DNA of 64,000 bases from Gymnothorax reevesii (taxonomy: Eukaryota; Chordata; Actinopteri; Anguilliformes; Muraenidae). The translations under genes and the position numbers were made by a program. The notes under the pieces are model-generated. The model was given only the letters and a program-made list of their open reading frames with translations, searched no databases and had not been told where the DNA came from. The stretch's first letter is position 1; every line of letters starts with the position of its first letter. Below, one piece after another: positions 48,319 to 61,208 of the stretch. The DNA lies in contig CM056576.1 in assembly GCA_029721435.1 (NCBI GenBank), forward strand, positions 115,929,166-115,993,165, given 5' to 3'.

Positions 48319-49029
48319 GTCTCATTACATTATGATTTTCTGATTGCCATGTGACGGGTATTTAAGTCCTCTGGTTTGTGTTGCAATTTGCTGGATTTTA
48401 AATTACTGTTTGTGCTCAGAACAAGTCAGTGCTTTTCGTGAAAATTCTTTGTCAAGTGCAATGTGTACTTTAATGACAGCTATTTCTGAAAGCCTTTCTC
48501 TGAAATAAGTCATTTTGAGCAAGCTTCAAGTCCAAATCAGGGTCCAGTATTGGGACACATTCTTGTAAACTCTTCAAAGTATGTTCGTCAGTCCAGTTTG
48601 TTCGGGAAAAGATCCTAATCCTACTCCGATTATCAGGATTAGAATTATTTCCCCTCAAGCTTCTCCATTATCCTGTGGGATATTTGGTGCCAACAGTCTG
48701 CACTCCAACTGACTGCGATCGCAGAGGCCACTGGCCAGCAACCGGTAACCCAGCTTCATCTACATCTGTACTGAACTGTGCTGTCCTAACCTAGGGTTCC
48801 TTCCCCACCACCTCCTCAGGGGTTCTGTCCCTTCATTGCTGTAGAAATTATCTGTTGGATTGTGCTCTTTCTCTGCGCTTGAGTCATGGTCTGGACTGTA
48901 ACAGGTATAGTGTTTTAACTTGTGAAGCACAACATATTTATAAATAAGAACACTCTTCTATTTCTTTTCCCATAACATAAAAGTAGCATTTTTCTAAAAA
49001 AGAAAAAATTATTTCCTCAGAGTGGAGGC

Positions 49030-51350
49030 AGGTGAACTGGCGATTTAGGGAAGCTCAAACCCATCCCTTGAAAATAATGATTGGTCATGACCCGTTTTCA
49101 AAAATTCATTTAAATTACCATTACGAAAACTCTTAACATTATCAGGTGTGGTCAGTTTTCATTAATAACGCACACCTGTCAACTCATGCATTCCGGGTGA
49201 GTTTTAGTGGTATATTTACGTTCCCCTGCTGTAGTCAGCAACTATTCCATCAACGCATGTGTAATTGAATCTCACACGGAATTGAAGTCCTTGTCAAAGA
49301 ATATATACTTTACTCAGGGGTTGGAGGAAATGCACATGTTTCATGATCGTTTAAATTGTTTAAATGAAATAAGATCATTGGAAGCAATGGAATTAGACAT
49401 TTCAAATGACATTATTTCATTTAAAGTAATTAAACAACAATGAAACACGTGCCTTGCTTCCAAACCCTGAGTAAAGAAAAGCTTGAGAAGTCCGGAGTCA
49501 TAATGCTGGTGAAATTGAGAAACCTCTATGCACAAGGACTTAAATTCAGTGCGTGAATCTCTTACACATGCGTTGATTGAATGGTTGCTGACTACAGCAT
49601 GGGAACATAAATATACCCCAAACTCACGCGGAATGCGTGAGAGTTGACAGGTGTGTGTTATTAATAAAAACTGACCACACCTGATAATGTTAAGAGTTTT
49701 CAGAATTCTTTAATGGTAATTTAAACAAAGTGTCTATTTTGCCATTTTAAATTACAACTTAAAATGCGTATAGCCATTATTACGCAAACTAATTTGGCTG
49801 GAGTTGCACTGCAAGCACAATTTAGCTTGTTAGCTGGCATTAAAATCCGCCAAATAAAAAGGTTGCCAGCTAAAGCAGCTTTCACACCGGATGCGAAACA
49901 AATTTTTCACACGACAGATTACATTCAAAGATGCGAATACACGCATCATAGGGCTGCGTCAGTGGACCGCACCCCCCAACCACGGGCCCCCGTGGGCCAA
50001 CCACCAAAAAAGTATGCGGGTGCGGAGTGGTTGTGGGGGCCAGCATAAATTAACTGTGGTGCAGGGGTGGGTATAACAAAAAGAATTTACCGGTTAAGCG
50101 CGGGCTTAAAAAAAAAAAATGCGGGCCTAGGGCAAATTTACAAACCGTGAGACGTACGGTCATTATATCTCAAGCTCAAGTATGTTACATCCACAAAAAT
50201 AAATGTCATTCTATTCAATAAGTGAGCACAAGAAAATAACCACTATGAGAAGTATATTTGACCATATTGTGTGTTAAACTATTAACAGCATGCTATTTAC
50301 ATTTACAGATATTGCATCTTGGTTGAATATCAGTTTTCTTTGATCTAGATGTGACTATTTGTCAATTGTAGCCAAAAGAATATGAATTTACAATCTAACA
50401 ATCATGAATGTTGATGCTTGATTTATTCATTGAGATATCAGTACTTGATATCTGTAAATACTGTGTAAGTAAATAGGAGATGACTCCTATTTTTGTATCA
50501 GAAAGAAGTATAAAAGTGCACGGCTTCCAATGTACAAATCATTAGTTATTTATGAATAAACAATTGAAATGAATCTCATTGTTGCCCGTTTCAAAAAACT
50601 CATATACAGGCAATCCTGGCATTCCATAAACTAGGTCTTGCATATGCCTAGGCTTAAGTGGGTAAAATTTTTAAACTGTGGGTAACTACGGGTACGAGAG
50701 TCATTGTACATGTGGGTGTGGGTGCAGGTCTGGGCTAGTACTTCTGGGTGAGGGGCGGGAGCGGGCTCAAATCTTGAAAAAATGTGGGTGTGGGTGTGGA
50801 CTGAAAGCCCGCAGGTGTGGGGCGGGATAGGGGTTGAGAAGTTGACCCGTGCAGCCCAATGACACGTTTCGCGTGTATTCGCGACTTTGCATTGACTTTG
50901 AATGTCATCTATCATGTGAAAAATTAATTTTGCAGCCGGTGTGAAAGCATCTTAACAATGACTGAGAAACAAGCAAAGTAGCTTGCATGCTAGGCTAGCA
51001 AGCTAATTCGCCTGCTCAGCTAACTATTTGTGGTACCTATAAATCAATAAAAAAGTGAATCGCAATTATTTCACATTAGCTGTGTAGCTAGGTCAGTTAT
51101 GCATTGACGAGGCTGATTAGTTATTCGCTAGATACCAACTTTTTACTCTAACATTGGCCATAGATGTTCGATTGATTTGTTTTCCAGTCCAAAAATAATA
51201 AAACTGCGCATGTGTTCCGGACGTCACGGCCAAATAGCGGTAGAAATGTAAAAACAGTTCAAGGCAAGATATACAATGCCTAATTTAAATGATTGAAAAC
51301 AGGTCATGACCAATTATTATTTTCAAGCGATGGGTTTGAGCCTCACAGTG
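49030..51350. mobile_element. Foldback element with outer arm retained (unit 2)
   Basis: The inner arms (about 49103-49726) match the unit 1 foldback. The outer left arm (about 49030-49102, CAAACCCATCCCTTGAAAAT) pairs with 51273-51350 (TTTTCAAGCGATGGGTTTGA). The arms are now separated by about 1.5 kb that includes another inverted-repeat element. Confidence 0.75.
49878..50948. mobile_element. TIR element GCTTTCACACCGG (unit 2)
   Basis: Left end GCTTTCACACCGGATGCGAAA and right end TGCAGCCGGTGTGAAAGC are inverted, with further pairing through TTTTTCACA and GCGAATACACGC. The interior contains a G-rich nested piece (GTGGGTGTGGGTG). Non-coding. Absent from unit 1. Confidence 0.75.
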
Positions 51351-52405
51351 AGAATTATTCACCTCCCGTTGCGAATTAGGTTTACGAGCAAAATTTACAA
51401 ACTTTCAGCTGTTTGCAATGAACAAATCAAACAAGAACAGTTTAAATGGCTCAACACAACAAATATTACAAGTGGCTTCTCCAAATTCAACTCAAAATGC
51501 CACTTTTAATGACTACTGCAGGCTCAAAATTATTCAACCCCTTCAGGACAAGCATCTTTAATTCTTAGTAGAAAATCCTTTTGCCTCTATGACCTGCTGG
51601 AAATGTGTTGTATAGGCAGATGTCAGCTTTTGGCAGCACTCGCAAGCACTCCCTTAGCCCAGTCCTCATGGACAATGACCTCCAATTCACTAATATTCAA
51701 GGGTTCGCATGCTGCAACTGTCTTCTTAAATCCTACCAGAGATTTTTTTATGGGGTTCAAGTGAGGTGACTGTGATGGACACTCGAGAATCTTCTTCTGA
51801 AATTAAGCCTTGGTGGATGGTGAGGTATGCTTAGGATCATTGTTTTTTTGGAAGGTCCAATGATGCCCAAGCGTCAGCTTCCCTACAGATGGAATGACAT
51901 TTTCTCCTTGGATATCCTGGCACTTGACTGAATCTGTCTTGCCCTCCACACTTTGCAGATTCCCAGGGGCAGAGGAAGCTAGGCAGCCGCATCAAAAAGC
52001 CCCCACAATTCTTCATTGTAGGCTGGAAGTACTTTCAGCATATGGGTCAATGACAAATTAGCCTTTTACAAATGTTTTTTTTTTTCTTTCAATAAATCTT
52101 TAAACATGTACAGAATAAATTTTTTTGAAGTTGGAAGAGTGTTGAAGCCTCAGTGCCTCCTGCCTCCAAGTCTTGCTGCAAGTCTCCTGCAGTCAGTCGA
52201 GGGTTTTTGACCACCCATCTCCTGAGGAATTTGGCGACAGCCGTTGATTGCGTCCTCTTTCTGCCACATCCTGGTACTGCAGCCGTTCTTCCTTTAACTC
52301 TGAACTTGAAAACAATCCCTCCAACTGTATCTCTACAAAAATTTAGTGCTTGTGCTACCTTTTTGGATCCTTTTCCTTGTTTGTGGCAGGCAATGATCTC
52401 CTCTA

Positions 52406-54009
52406 CAGTGCCTGACAAAAGTCTTGTCACTTATCCAAGTTGTAGGAACAACAAATAATAACCTGACTTGTAGTTGATCAATTGGAGTCAAAAATGGCTT
52501 GTATGAAAGGCAAAGCCCTCTAGATTATGCAAAATGTACCAAAATAGAGTTTTGTGTCATTCATTGAGTTTTATTATGTAATTAAATTAAAAAAAGGTCA
52601 GATTTTGCTTGGACAAAAGTCTTGTCGCATTGAAAAAAAAATGTGGAAATTATGCATACACTTTATTCTGAATACACAAATACGCCATCATAATATCAGA
52701 ACATAAATTAATGGTGCCTTGGAAAAAAGAATTAATATTGCATAGACTCCCATGAGCTTGGAGGACTGTATCCATACGTCTTGGCAATGACTGAAATAAC
52801 TTGAAGATGAAATCATCTGGAATGGCAAAGAAAGCAGTCTTACAGGACTCCCAGAGTTCATCAAGATTCTATGGTTTCATCTTCCAAGCCTCTTCCTTCA
52901 TCTTACCTCTGAAATGCTCAATAATGTTCATGTCAGTTGACTGGGTCGGCCAATCCTGGAGTACCTTCACCTTTTTCGCTTTCAGGAACTGTGATGTGGA
53001 GACAGAGGTATGAGAAGGAGCAGCAGTATGAGTCAGGCAGCAAGAACTTCATGATATTTCGGGCTGATGATTTTGCCATCCACTCTGCAGATCTTTCTCA
53101 CACCCACATACTGGCTGTAACAACAAACCATGATTTTTCCTCCACCAAACATGATTGTTTTCTGGGAGAATCTTGGGTCCATGAGGGCGACTGGGATGCA
53201 GTTCAATGGATGATTCTTCAGAAAAATAAACTTTCAGCCACTTTTCTTGGATCAATCCTTTCTGCAAGCTGTGGGCCTAGGCAAATGCAATGCAGGTAAT
53301 TTGTTTTCTGTTTATTGCAGGCTTTTGTGTACTAATTCGGCCATGAACACCACTTTGAGAGAGAATTTGACGAACTCTTCTTGTAGATACCAGGATTTTT
53401 GTTGACATTTCCTAATGTAGCTTTGCTATAGTTGAAGAAGGGCTAGCCTTGTACAGTTAAAGCAACAAACGGTCCTTTCAAACAGTTGTCATACCGGGGT
53501 CTGTCAGACCTGCACTTGCCACGAACATCACCAGTTTCTTCAAATATTTTTCTTATCCCCTCCACTTGACATTTGGACACATTAAAGATGTCTGCCCCCT
53601 CAGCAGCAGACTCAGTCTTCAGGCTCTTGATGATCAGCACTTTGGTCTGTGTTTGAATCTTTGGCATGTTTTCAGAGGTCTAGTCACACCTCATGTGAAT
53701 CTGATTTCCCTCATCTGGGAATGTGTTAATTACAGTATTTGTCATAGGTTAAACTCTGATCCATGATTTGTTGCATCATCTGAAGAGACGTCAAGACTTT
53801 TGTCCCAGCAAAAACACGTGTTATGGGCTTTTTCAGGCTGTGAACATCAGAGCCCTTTTTGACGGTTTCATTTTGCACCAAATTATTAATGTGAAAGCCC
53901 TTGACATTAAAATGGACCATTTATTATAACAATTGATTAGTTAGAAATAAAGTTATATGGTATTTTTAGTTACTATGTCTTCATGCGACAAGACTTTTTT
54001 CAGGCACTG
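52406..54009 (-). mobile_element. Inner Tc1-like transposon (unit 2)
   Basis: 1604 bp between TA dinucleotides, with the same ends as in unit 1. The transposase N-terminus is best seen here (53443-53667: MPKIQTQTKVLIIKSLKTES, then a QVEGIRKIFEETG helix region). Confidence 0.9.
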
Positions 54010-54057
54010 TATTAGCTTTTTGGACAATTCTTTTGACTGCCATATTTAGGTAACATT

Positions 54058-54343
54058 TTACTAGAAGGTATCATCATGAGAGTGACAGCACACTGTTAAA
54101 ACTGTTCCATGACACAGTCATGAACGTGTCAAAAACATGTCAATGTCATAAATGTTTATGATTCAAGACAACCCAAACAATGTCAACTTCTAATTACAAA
54201 AACCAAATGACACTCAATGACAACAGTCATAAACGTCTATGACATAGACATAATGCTTATAACACGCTCATGACCGTGTCATGTAACAGTTATGACAGTG
54301 TCATGTCACTCTAATGACGATATCTTCAAGTAAAGTGTTACCC
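54058..54343. mobile_element. GGTAACACTTTA-type MITE (unit 2)
   Basis: Same ends and ATATTT flanks as 22105-22397. Confidence 0.75.
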
Positions 54344-54485
54344 ATATTTCTAATATGCATTCAAATGTCTCTGTCAACAAACCCCAAGTGAGTTCAAGTA
54401 TTTGATGTGTTCTATCTCAAGCAAACCTGATGCAACTAACTAAGCTTGAGAGAACACTTGATTTGCAAACATGATTTTCTGAGGG

Positions 54486-54686
54486 CAGGGGTAGGGCACT
54501 TTCTCCAGAAGAAGTCACTGTGGGTGCAGGCTTTCGTACCAACCAAGCTACTACACACCTGATTCTACTAATCAAGGCCCTTAAACATTCCAGAGGGTGA
54601 TTAGTAGAATCAGGTGTTTAGTAGCTTGGTTGGTAGGAAAGCCTTCACCCACAGTGGCTCTTTCTGGAGAAGGTTCCCTACCCCTG
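54486..54686. mobile_element. Near-perfect palindromic MITE (unit 2)
   Basis: 201 bp. CAGGGGTAGGGCACTTTCTCC to GGAGAAGGTTCCCTACCCCTG. The arms pair almost to the centre (CCTGATTCTACTAATCA with TGATTAGTAGAATCAGG). hAT-like CAGGGG terminus. Confidence 0.85.
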
Positions 54687-54921
54687 TATTAGGGATTCTG
54701 TTCAGAGGGGTAGAATAATTTTGAGACAGCAGTAGTCATTAAAAATTGCATTTTGCGCTAAATTTGGAGCAACCACTTGTAATTTTAGGTGTGTGTATGC
54801 GTGCGTGCGTGTGTGTGCACGTGTGCGTGTTGAAAGTAAAGAACACAAGATTCATAATATATAAAGTGCCAATGGGACAATTATGAGACAACATATAAGG
54901 GACTTATTTGTGCACGTACAA

Positions 54922-55719
54922 CTTTCCAAAATGTTGACATAAAATGTGATCCTGTTAAGGAGAAGTTAGGGGGACACCAGATGCAGGATCTAAAGTGTTT
55001 ATTTAAACACGAAAAACTAGGAGGAAGTTGGCGAACAGGCCAGAAACAAAACACCGTGCACATGCACTGAACGAGTGGGAAATAAGGTAGACTGCCAAAG
55101 GCAGGGGGAAACAAAGGTACACACTCCAAGAGTGGCTAAACTCGAAAAATAAAAACTGGACCTAACTGAACTGATGGAAACACTGGGAGACTTAGACAAA
55201 GGGCAGACAAGACGTGGGCGCAGCAAACACGAGGCTCATACAAAGGAAATACTCGGGAAGACACAGGAGCGGAGATTTCACAATGCAGTGCGTAGCCAAT
55301 ACAAAGTTCCGTCTGCTGACTACTTCGCTCTGTCCACTGAAATACACAGGGGAGGAGACGGGGACTCAGAACACAATCTCTAATGGAAACAGAAACACAT
55401 GGGATTGATAAACAGATTCACAGGGAACCGGGGTAACAATAATGACTCGAGACAAGACACTGAGACAACTAGACTGTTTAGATTAAGGTAATCTAAATGT
55501 GACGGGCAAAAGCACCACGAGAGAAGAAAGGAACGCATAGTTTTAAACGCAGTTAATCAGGGAAAGCTTAGGCAGGAATTACAAAAGCTAGAAACACTCG
55601 CACTCGCTGATGAGTTAATTAAGGTTAATATTACGTGACAAAGTATATCCAAACACCCTCAAATAAGTGCTGGTTAGTATGGGTTAGTAATTATCTGATC
55701 CGAAAACGCATTCACTCAA
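54922..55719. other. Unit 2 block missing from unit 1, unclassified
   Basis: About 800 bp with no recognisable domain. Contains GGGGGACACCAGATGCAGGATC and a long A/G-rich non-coding stretch. Joined in unit 1 through CAA microhomology. Confidence 0.5.
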
Positions 55720-56046
55720 GAGTTTCACGAGACCCAGAATTAAGCACAGGTGGAAGCAATGAATGAAATACCGCAGCCGATTCCGAAAGAGGAAACGTGA
55801 TTGGACAATGAGATGCAGGCATGCTAAGGCAGTCACACGACATCACAGGAGTTTGGGCAAGAGTGAATCTGCAGACGGCGAGAATGAAAGCTGAAAAATA
55901 AACCGAGAGAGAGAGATGCACCGGAGAAAATGCACAAGCACAAATCAGCACACATGCAGGACCATAACAGATCTATTTTATGATATTATAAAATAGAATA
56001 CTTCAATTATTACTCTTCAGTTGCCATGAGGCTTCTAGCAAGGTAA

Positions 56047-56084
56047 AGTTTTTGTAAAGAGTTTATGGGTTTCCTGTCACTGCG
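56047..56084 (-). promoter_or_regulatory. Mutated RSS of V2 (unit 2)
   Basis: Heptamer is CGCAGTG instead of CACAGTG (56078-56084); the changed base lies in the first three positions, which matter most for RAG cleavage. 22-bp spacer; nonamer ACAAAAACT. Confidence 0.88.
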
Positions 56085-56629
56085 GGCTGCAGGGCACGGT
56101 AGTTCAGTGCAGAGTCTGTCACTTCAGTATCAGAGATCTCCAGATGCACACGGCTGTGCAATTTTTCAAGTGTAACAATAAAGTGATGTTTCTCTTCTCT
56201 CTCCTTTGTTCTGTGGATCAGGATGAGAAATTCAGGTTTTGAACCAGGGTGTTGGTGATACCACTGTAGACTGCCTTGAGTGTCACTAAAAGATGTTGTG
56301 TAGTTGCATGACAGTGTGACACTGCTGCCCTCCAAAGCATGTACTACATTAGTTGTTGACGTGATTCCATCCTGAATGGTGTTACCGGTACCTGTAGATG
56401 ATATCTATATTAAATGCAATGCATGAAACAAACCTCGATAAGCAGCGATTTCTTTCTTAAATGCATATTTCAGCTTATACATTCGGCTAATTTGGACACA
56501 GGAACCCATAAATTAATTTATTTGAAATCTATAACTTAAGAAGGACATTGTATAAGCCAGAATTAAAAAATTGAAATGGAACTTACCAACCACTGTTGAA
56601 AACAGAAAAAGTACAGAATTCATCATCAT
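56085..56629 (-). pseudogene. TRAV/TRDV V gene V2, inactivated (unit 2)
   Basis: Leader exon 56629-56587 and V exon 56391-56085 with sound splice sites and an open frame. One extra codon in the CDR1 region (NYTTSFSD against NYTSFSD). The second disulphide cysteine is Arg (LNYRALQ), and the RSS heptamer is damaged. Could be called a non-functional ORF instead of a pseudogene because the frame is open. Confidence 0.9.
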
Positions 56630-57529
56630 GATTGCTGTCTTGAAGATGTTATGACTTCAAGCAGAGCCAGAACAGGACTAGACTCCACTCCTACTCCCTG
56701 CGTACAGTTAACAGGAAACTCAGGCACTCAGTGAGTATTTAGCCCCTCCTGTGTATGAGAAAACTTTGAACATATTTAATCTTGACAGAATATTAAGAAA
56801 TGTCCCATGAAACTCTCAGATTATACCAAAATCATACAAATGATTTGGTACTTGCATACAAACGTAGCAAAGCATCTAGCAGCCGTAGCAGTGACAGAAT
56901 ACTTATTTTAACAGGGATCCTTTCTGTATTCATTCACCAGTGAAATGGTGTGCACAACAATCAAAACAAATGCATTTTCTTAATATATTAACTTATTAAA
57001 TGTAATTTCAGGAAGCAAACATGCACTGTACTGGTAAGCTAATTGTCTTTATTTAAAATACAGCAAATTGACATGAAATTAACTGAAGTAGGTAAGCTTG
57101 GAGCATTCATTGCTGATTTTGGCCTGATAAGTTTATTATTACTTGTTGACAAGTTGAAAAAATTTGCCATGCTGTTGTTATACTTATCAAATATGTCATA
57201 TGCAGGGGTTTTGAAGGCACCCATGACATGACATTGTATCAATGTACATCATTTATCTTGAATTATAGCACATAATATTGCCTTGAATGAGAGATTCCAA
57301 AATATTCTCCATTGTTCAATCTTTTTTTTTTTTTTTTCGTATGGTAGGCGAATACTTCATTGGCCTCCATGCGGAGGGTTCTGTGATCAATCATGTTACT
57401 TGCTTTTTTCCAGTGTGTAGATTGTCAGGTTTGTTACTTTTGAACACTTGAGTTCAGCTGGTTGGAAGAGTTCAAAGGTTGGAAGAAGGAGCTAAATTTT
57501 GGAAAGTCACAGTAAAAGGTGAAGATAAT

Positions 57530-60500
57530 GGTCATTGAAAAGGTCAAAACTGCATTTTGTCTAATAACTCCCTGCAGAAAACCAACAGAGACATCGGACC
57601 AGTGCTGAAATGGTTAGTCTATTCTCATAATTTTGAGTTAATTCACAAGTCACTCTTCAAGCGATTTTGTTACAGGTTGATTGGTTCCGTTTGTCTGTTC
57701 GTCTGTCTGTTGGTTTCCAATTTCAGCTGGCCACATTTCATTACAAGTTCACTCACATTGTTGGCACTGGAATCTAGAATAGATCTCTTGAAAATGATGA
57801 CTCTAGCGTCAAGGGTAAGGTTAAGGTGATCAATAAATGGTCCTATGATCACTGACTTTGCCATTTTTGGCATGTCCTCCCTCTATGAGCGATTTCATCT
57901 GTTTTTTTGTCTTTGGATTATTCGTGCTCACTCTTCCATCTACAATTTTTGAGACACTGATTTGAGATTTATAACACATGAAGCTGTTGTGTTCCAGGGT
58001 CCTGGGCTTTTGGCAAGGACAGTATTTTTATGGTTTTAACAATTTCAAGTGCCAGGTTTCTTCATTCATGTTCATTTTTCATATCGCAGTTTTAACAGTC
58101 TTTGTATCAGGATTTCATAGTTCATAGTTCATGTTTTATTGTTCATGTTTTTACTTTTCCGTGTTTTGTTTTTTGCCAGGTCTGCCCAGCCACTCCACCG
58201 CTTGTTTGCGTTCCGCCCCATGTCTTTGTTTTCGCACATTTCAAAGCTCTGGTTGGCTTTGGTACTTCCCTCTTCCTTCTGTGCTGTGCTGGATTCAGGG
58301 CTGTCTGAGCTTAACTGGCAATTAACTGTTTTTAAGTTACTAACATTTACTAACAGTCACGGGTGGTGTGATTCTTAGACAGGCACATTACTAATATTAC
58401 TAATTTAGGTAGGGAGTTTATTGTTATAATTCCTGCTTTGCTATTTCAAGTCTTGCTGTGCTTTTCTATTCCAACATTCATGCTTCCTTCCAATCTGCAT
58501 GCTTCATTGGTACTTAAGCTGAGCACGCTCATTTTCTTCATGAGCAAGTCATGTCTACCAATCTCTGTCCATGTCTCATGATCTTGCCCTGCCCATAGTC
58601 TCTTCTCCAGGTGTTGCCCCTCATGCGTCCTGATATTCTTCCTTTATCTGGAGGCTGTGGAAGTTGGTTGGCAGACAGTCTCAAGTTTCATTGCAAGTTA
58701 ATGTGCCTCAGTGTGTCGTGCTAGTTGTCCATGGTCACAAGTTTATTCTTGCCCACGATTTATGTACAGTGCTTTTCATATCTTCTGTTTTGCTTATCAT
58801 TGTGTATAGTAGTAATTACGTTTTTTTTCCCTTATCCATGTGAGGTACCGTTCAGGAACCACTCGCGAGAGAGAGAAATCCAAAAAACGTATGCCTTTAT
58901 CGGAGTCCGGGTCAAAGCCAAAAAGCACAGGAATTGCCAAGCCACAATACGAAATCCAAAAACAGTATAGACTAGACAGGCCGGGGTCAGAACCAGTAAG
59001 ACAGATGGGCAGAGGTACAAAAACGAAAGGCAAAAAGTCGTAATCGATGGGCAAAGCCAATAGTCATACACAGGGCATCCAAACACAAAACTCGTGGTCA
59101 TACAAAAATGGGTCGAAATCCAGAAAGACAAAAACAGTACAAAAAGGGCAATGGCAAGAATCAAGGTCGGACTATCCAGTAGAAGTAAAACAATAATCAA
59201 TGGCATACGAGGAGCTCTGCACAAAGAAATATTGATCAACGTTCTGACAAGAACTGAGAGTGAAAAGACTCCTAATATACACACAGGAAAGGTCACATGC
59301 TATACAGAGATCAGCTGTGGGGAATGAGGCTAATTACATCGGGAGAATCACGTGAGGGAAACCCTAATCACGGAAATTGGCGAGAGACAAAATACGAACA
59401 GGAATCACACCAACAGCCTATAACATTTAAACAGCTTCGGTCCAGGAGTTCTACGTACACAGATAAAAAGAGCAGGAAAGTAACTAAGTACGTGCGAGAG
59501 ATTCTCGCTGAAACTCAGGGAGAGCAAAGCGAAAGACAAGGGACGGAGAATAGAACAGGGCGATTGCGGAGAGGTAATTAGTCTATTAGTAGCGGTGAAG
59601 CTTTACAACTTAAACTAGAGTGCTCGTTAGTAATTTAGTAATCGAATATACACATGGTTAGTTGTGTTAGTAGACTATACAAAATACAAATGTTAGTCTT
59701 GTTAGTAATCAGAACAGAAGGGTGAAGGAAGAAAAGGAGATATGAAGGAATATTTTTAAACACCGGACTTCATTTAAATCACCCGAATTCAGTGAGCACG
59801 CAGACAGGGAACTAAACCAACGGACTAAACCAACTAGATCACAAGACAGGGGAGACAAGTGCAATGGAACTGAAACATGGAATGAACCAAAAACCTGAAT
59901 ATTACAAAAACCAAAAAGAGTAAATAAGACTATCATGAACACAAAACCAGAACAGAAACATAACCAAAAAACCAGAACCATAAAACATGACCAGACAGAT
60001 CTGAATCATATCAATCCAAGCCAAGGCTTGTTGTTTATTTTCTTAGTCTCTTAATTCATTTCTGTTCACGGTGTTCTGCCTGTAGTTTCCAGTGGCTTTT
60101 GTTTTTGTCATATTTGGATATTTAGTTATGAGCTCCGTGAAGCTTTCCTTAGTTGGTTTTTTGCAACCCTTTGGGCCAAGTTTTTTGTTGGCCCTCGTGC
60201 CTGATTTTCTTTATTTTAATAAACTCCCTATTTCCCTCCGCCTATCGTTTGGTGTCTATCTGATCTCGTATCAGAAGCCATATATCAAAGGGCAAAGAAG
60301 TTCAATTTTAGAAGTTCAAAGTCAAAGGTCAAGGTTTGAAAAAGTCATAACCACATTTTGGCCAACACTGCTCCAGAAAATTGATAGAGATCTGGGACAA
60401 TTGCCATAATGTTCATTCTTGTCTCATGTTATTGAGTTTTTGAGCATTTTGCTCTATGAGTGATTTTCTCTGTCTGCCTGTTAGTCTTTTTGTGCTCACT

Positions 60501-60730
60501 CAAGCAACCACAATTATTGAGGTATTGTTAAGAAATTTATCCCATAAGGAGCCATACATCCAAGGGTAAGGGGACTCAAGTGTGGAATGGTCCTCAAAGG
60601 TCAAAACCACATTTTGGCCTTTATCTCCTCCATTATACTCCATATATTTACCACAACTTGCAACTTTCCAGCTAGAGGCTTCAAACTTGCTTCACATGTA
60701 AGACTTTCCCAAAGGATGGATGTTGCCTCT
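57530..60730. repeat. Composite interspersed repeat with embedded insert (unit 2)
   Basis: Collinear with 24655-27300 but with an extra block of about 540 bp at 58277-58815, mostly T/C-rich with no domain, that unit 1 lacks. Confidence 0.5.
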
Positions 60731-60849
60731 GCCCACTCACCATATACACCGAGCTGCATGAAATATTCTTCTCCTTTTTCATCACTCCATCACACACATT
60801 ATCCAAATGGACGATCTTTGATCGATTATAAATTTTGAATAATTTCTCA

Positions 60850-61200
60850 TAGAGATGTGGGGACTAGGTTGTTGGACTCAGGAAAGGATCACGTTAAACG
60901 ATGAAGCCCAATCCACTTTTCTGATTGGTTGAAGTTTAATCCTTTTTAATTATTAAACTGTTTATAGTTGACAGTTGGGTCGTGAGTTGTTGGACTTAGG
61001 AAAGGATGACATTTTAATTGACAAAACCCCCTTTCCTGATACACTGACATTTGATCCTTCATATATACTGAAGCATTTGTCATAGGGAGTTGGGGATTGG
61101 GTTGTTAGACTCTGGAAAAGGTCACATTTTAATTGGCAGAGCCCTGCACCCTTTCCTAATTGGCCAATATTTGATCTTTTATATCTATAGTCACAGATAT
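60850..61200. repeat. Three-copy tandem repeat, about 115 bp (unit 2)
   Basis: Same array as 27425-27775 with scattered substitutions. Confidence 0.75.
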
Positions 61201-61208
61201 CTTATATC

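Larger units (their letters stand above)
51465..54783 (-). mobile_element. Outer Tc1-like element with full inverted repeats (unit 2)
   Basis: Here the inverted repeat runs outward from CTGCAGGCTCAAA through TTTTAATGACTACTG to ATTACAAGTGG on both sides, about 75-85 bp, longer than the unit 1 copy shows. Transposase scraps are on the minus strand (52089-52430). Confidence 0.75.

Noticed and set aside
58832..59296. 154-residue minus-strand hydrophobic frame in unit 2
   Set aside because: Shorter, interrupted equivalent in unit 1, and antisense to a purine-rich repeat, which produces Leu/Phe/Ser-rich false frames.
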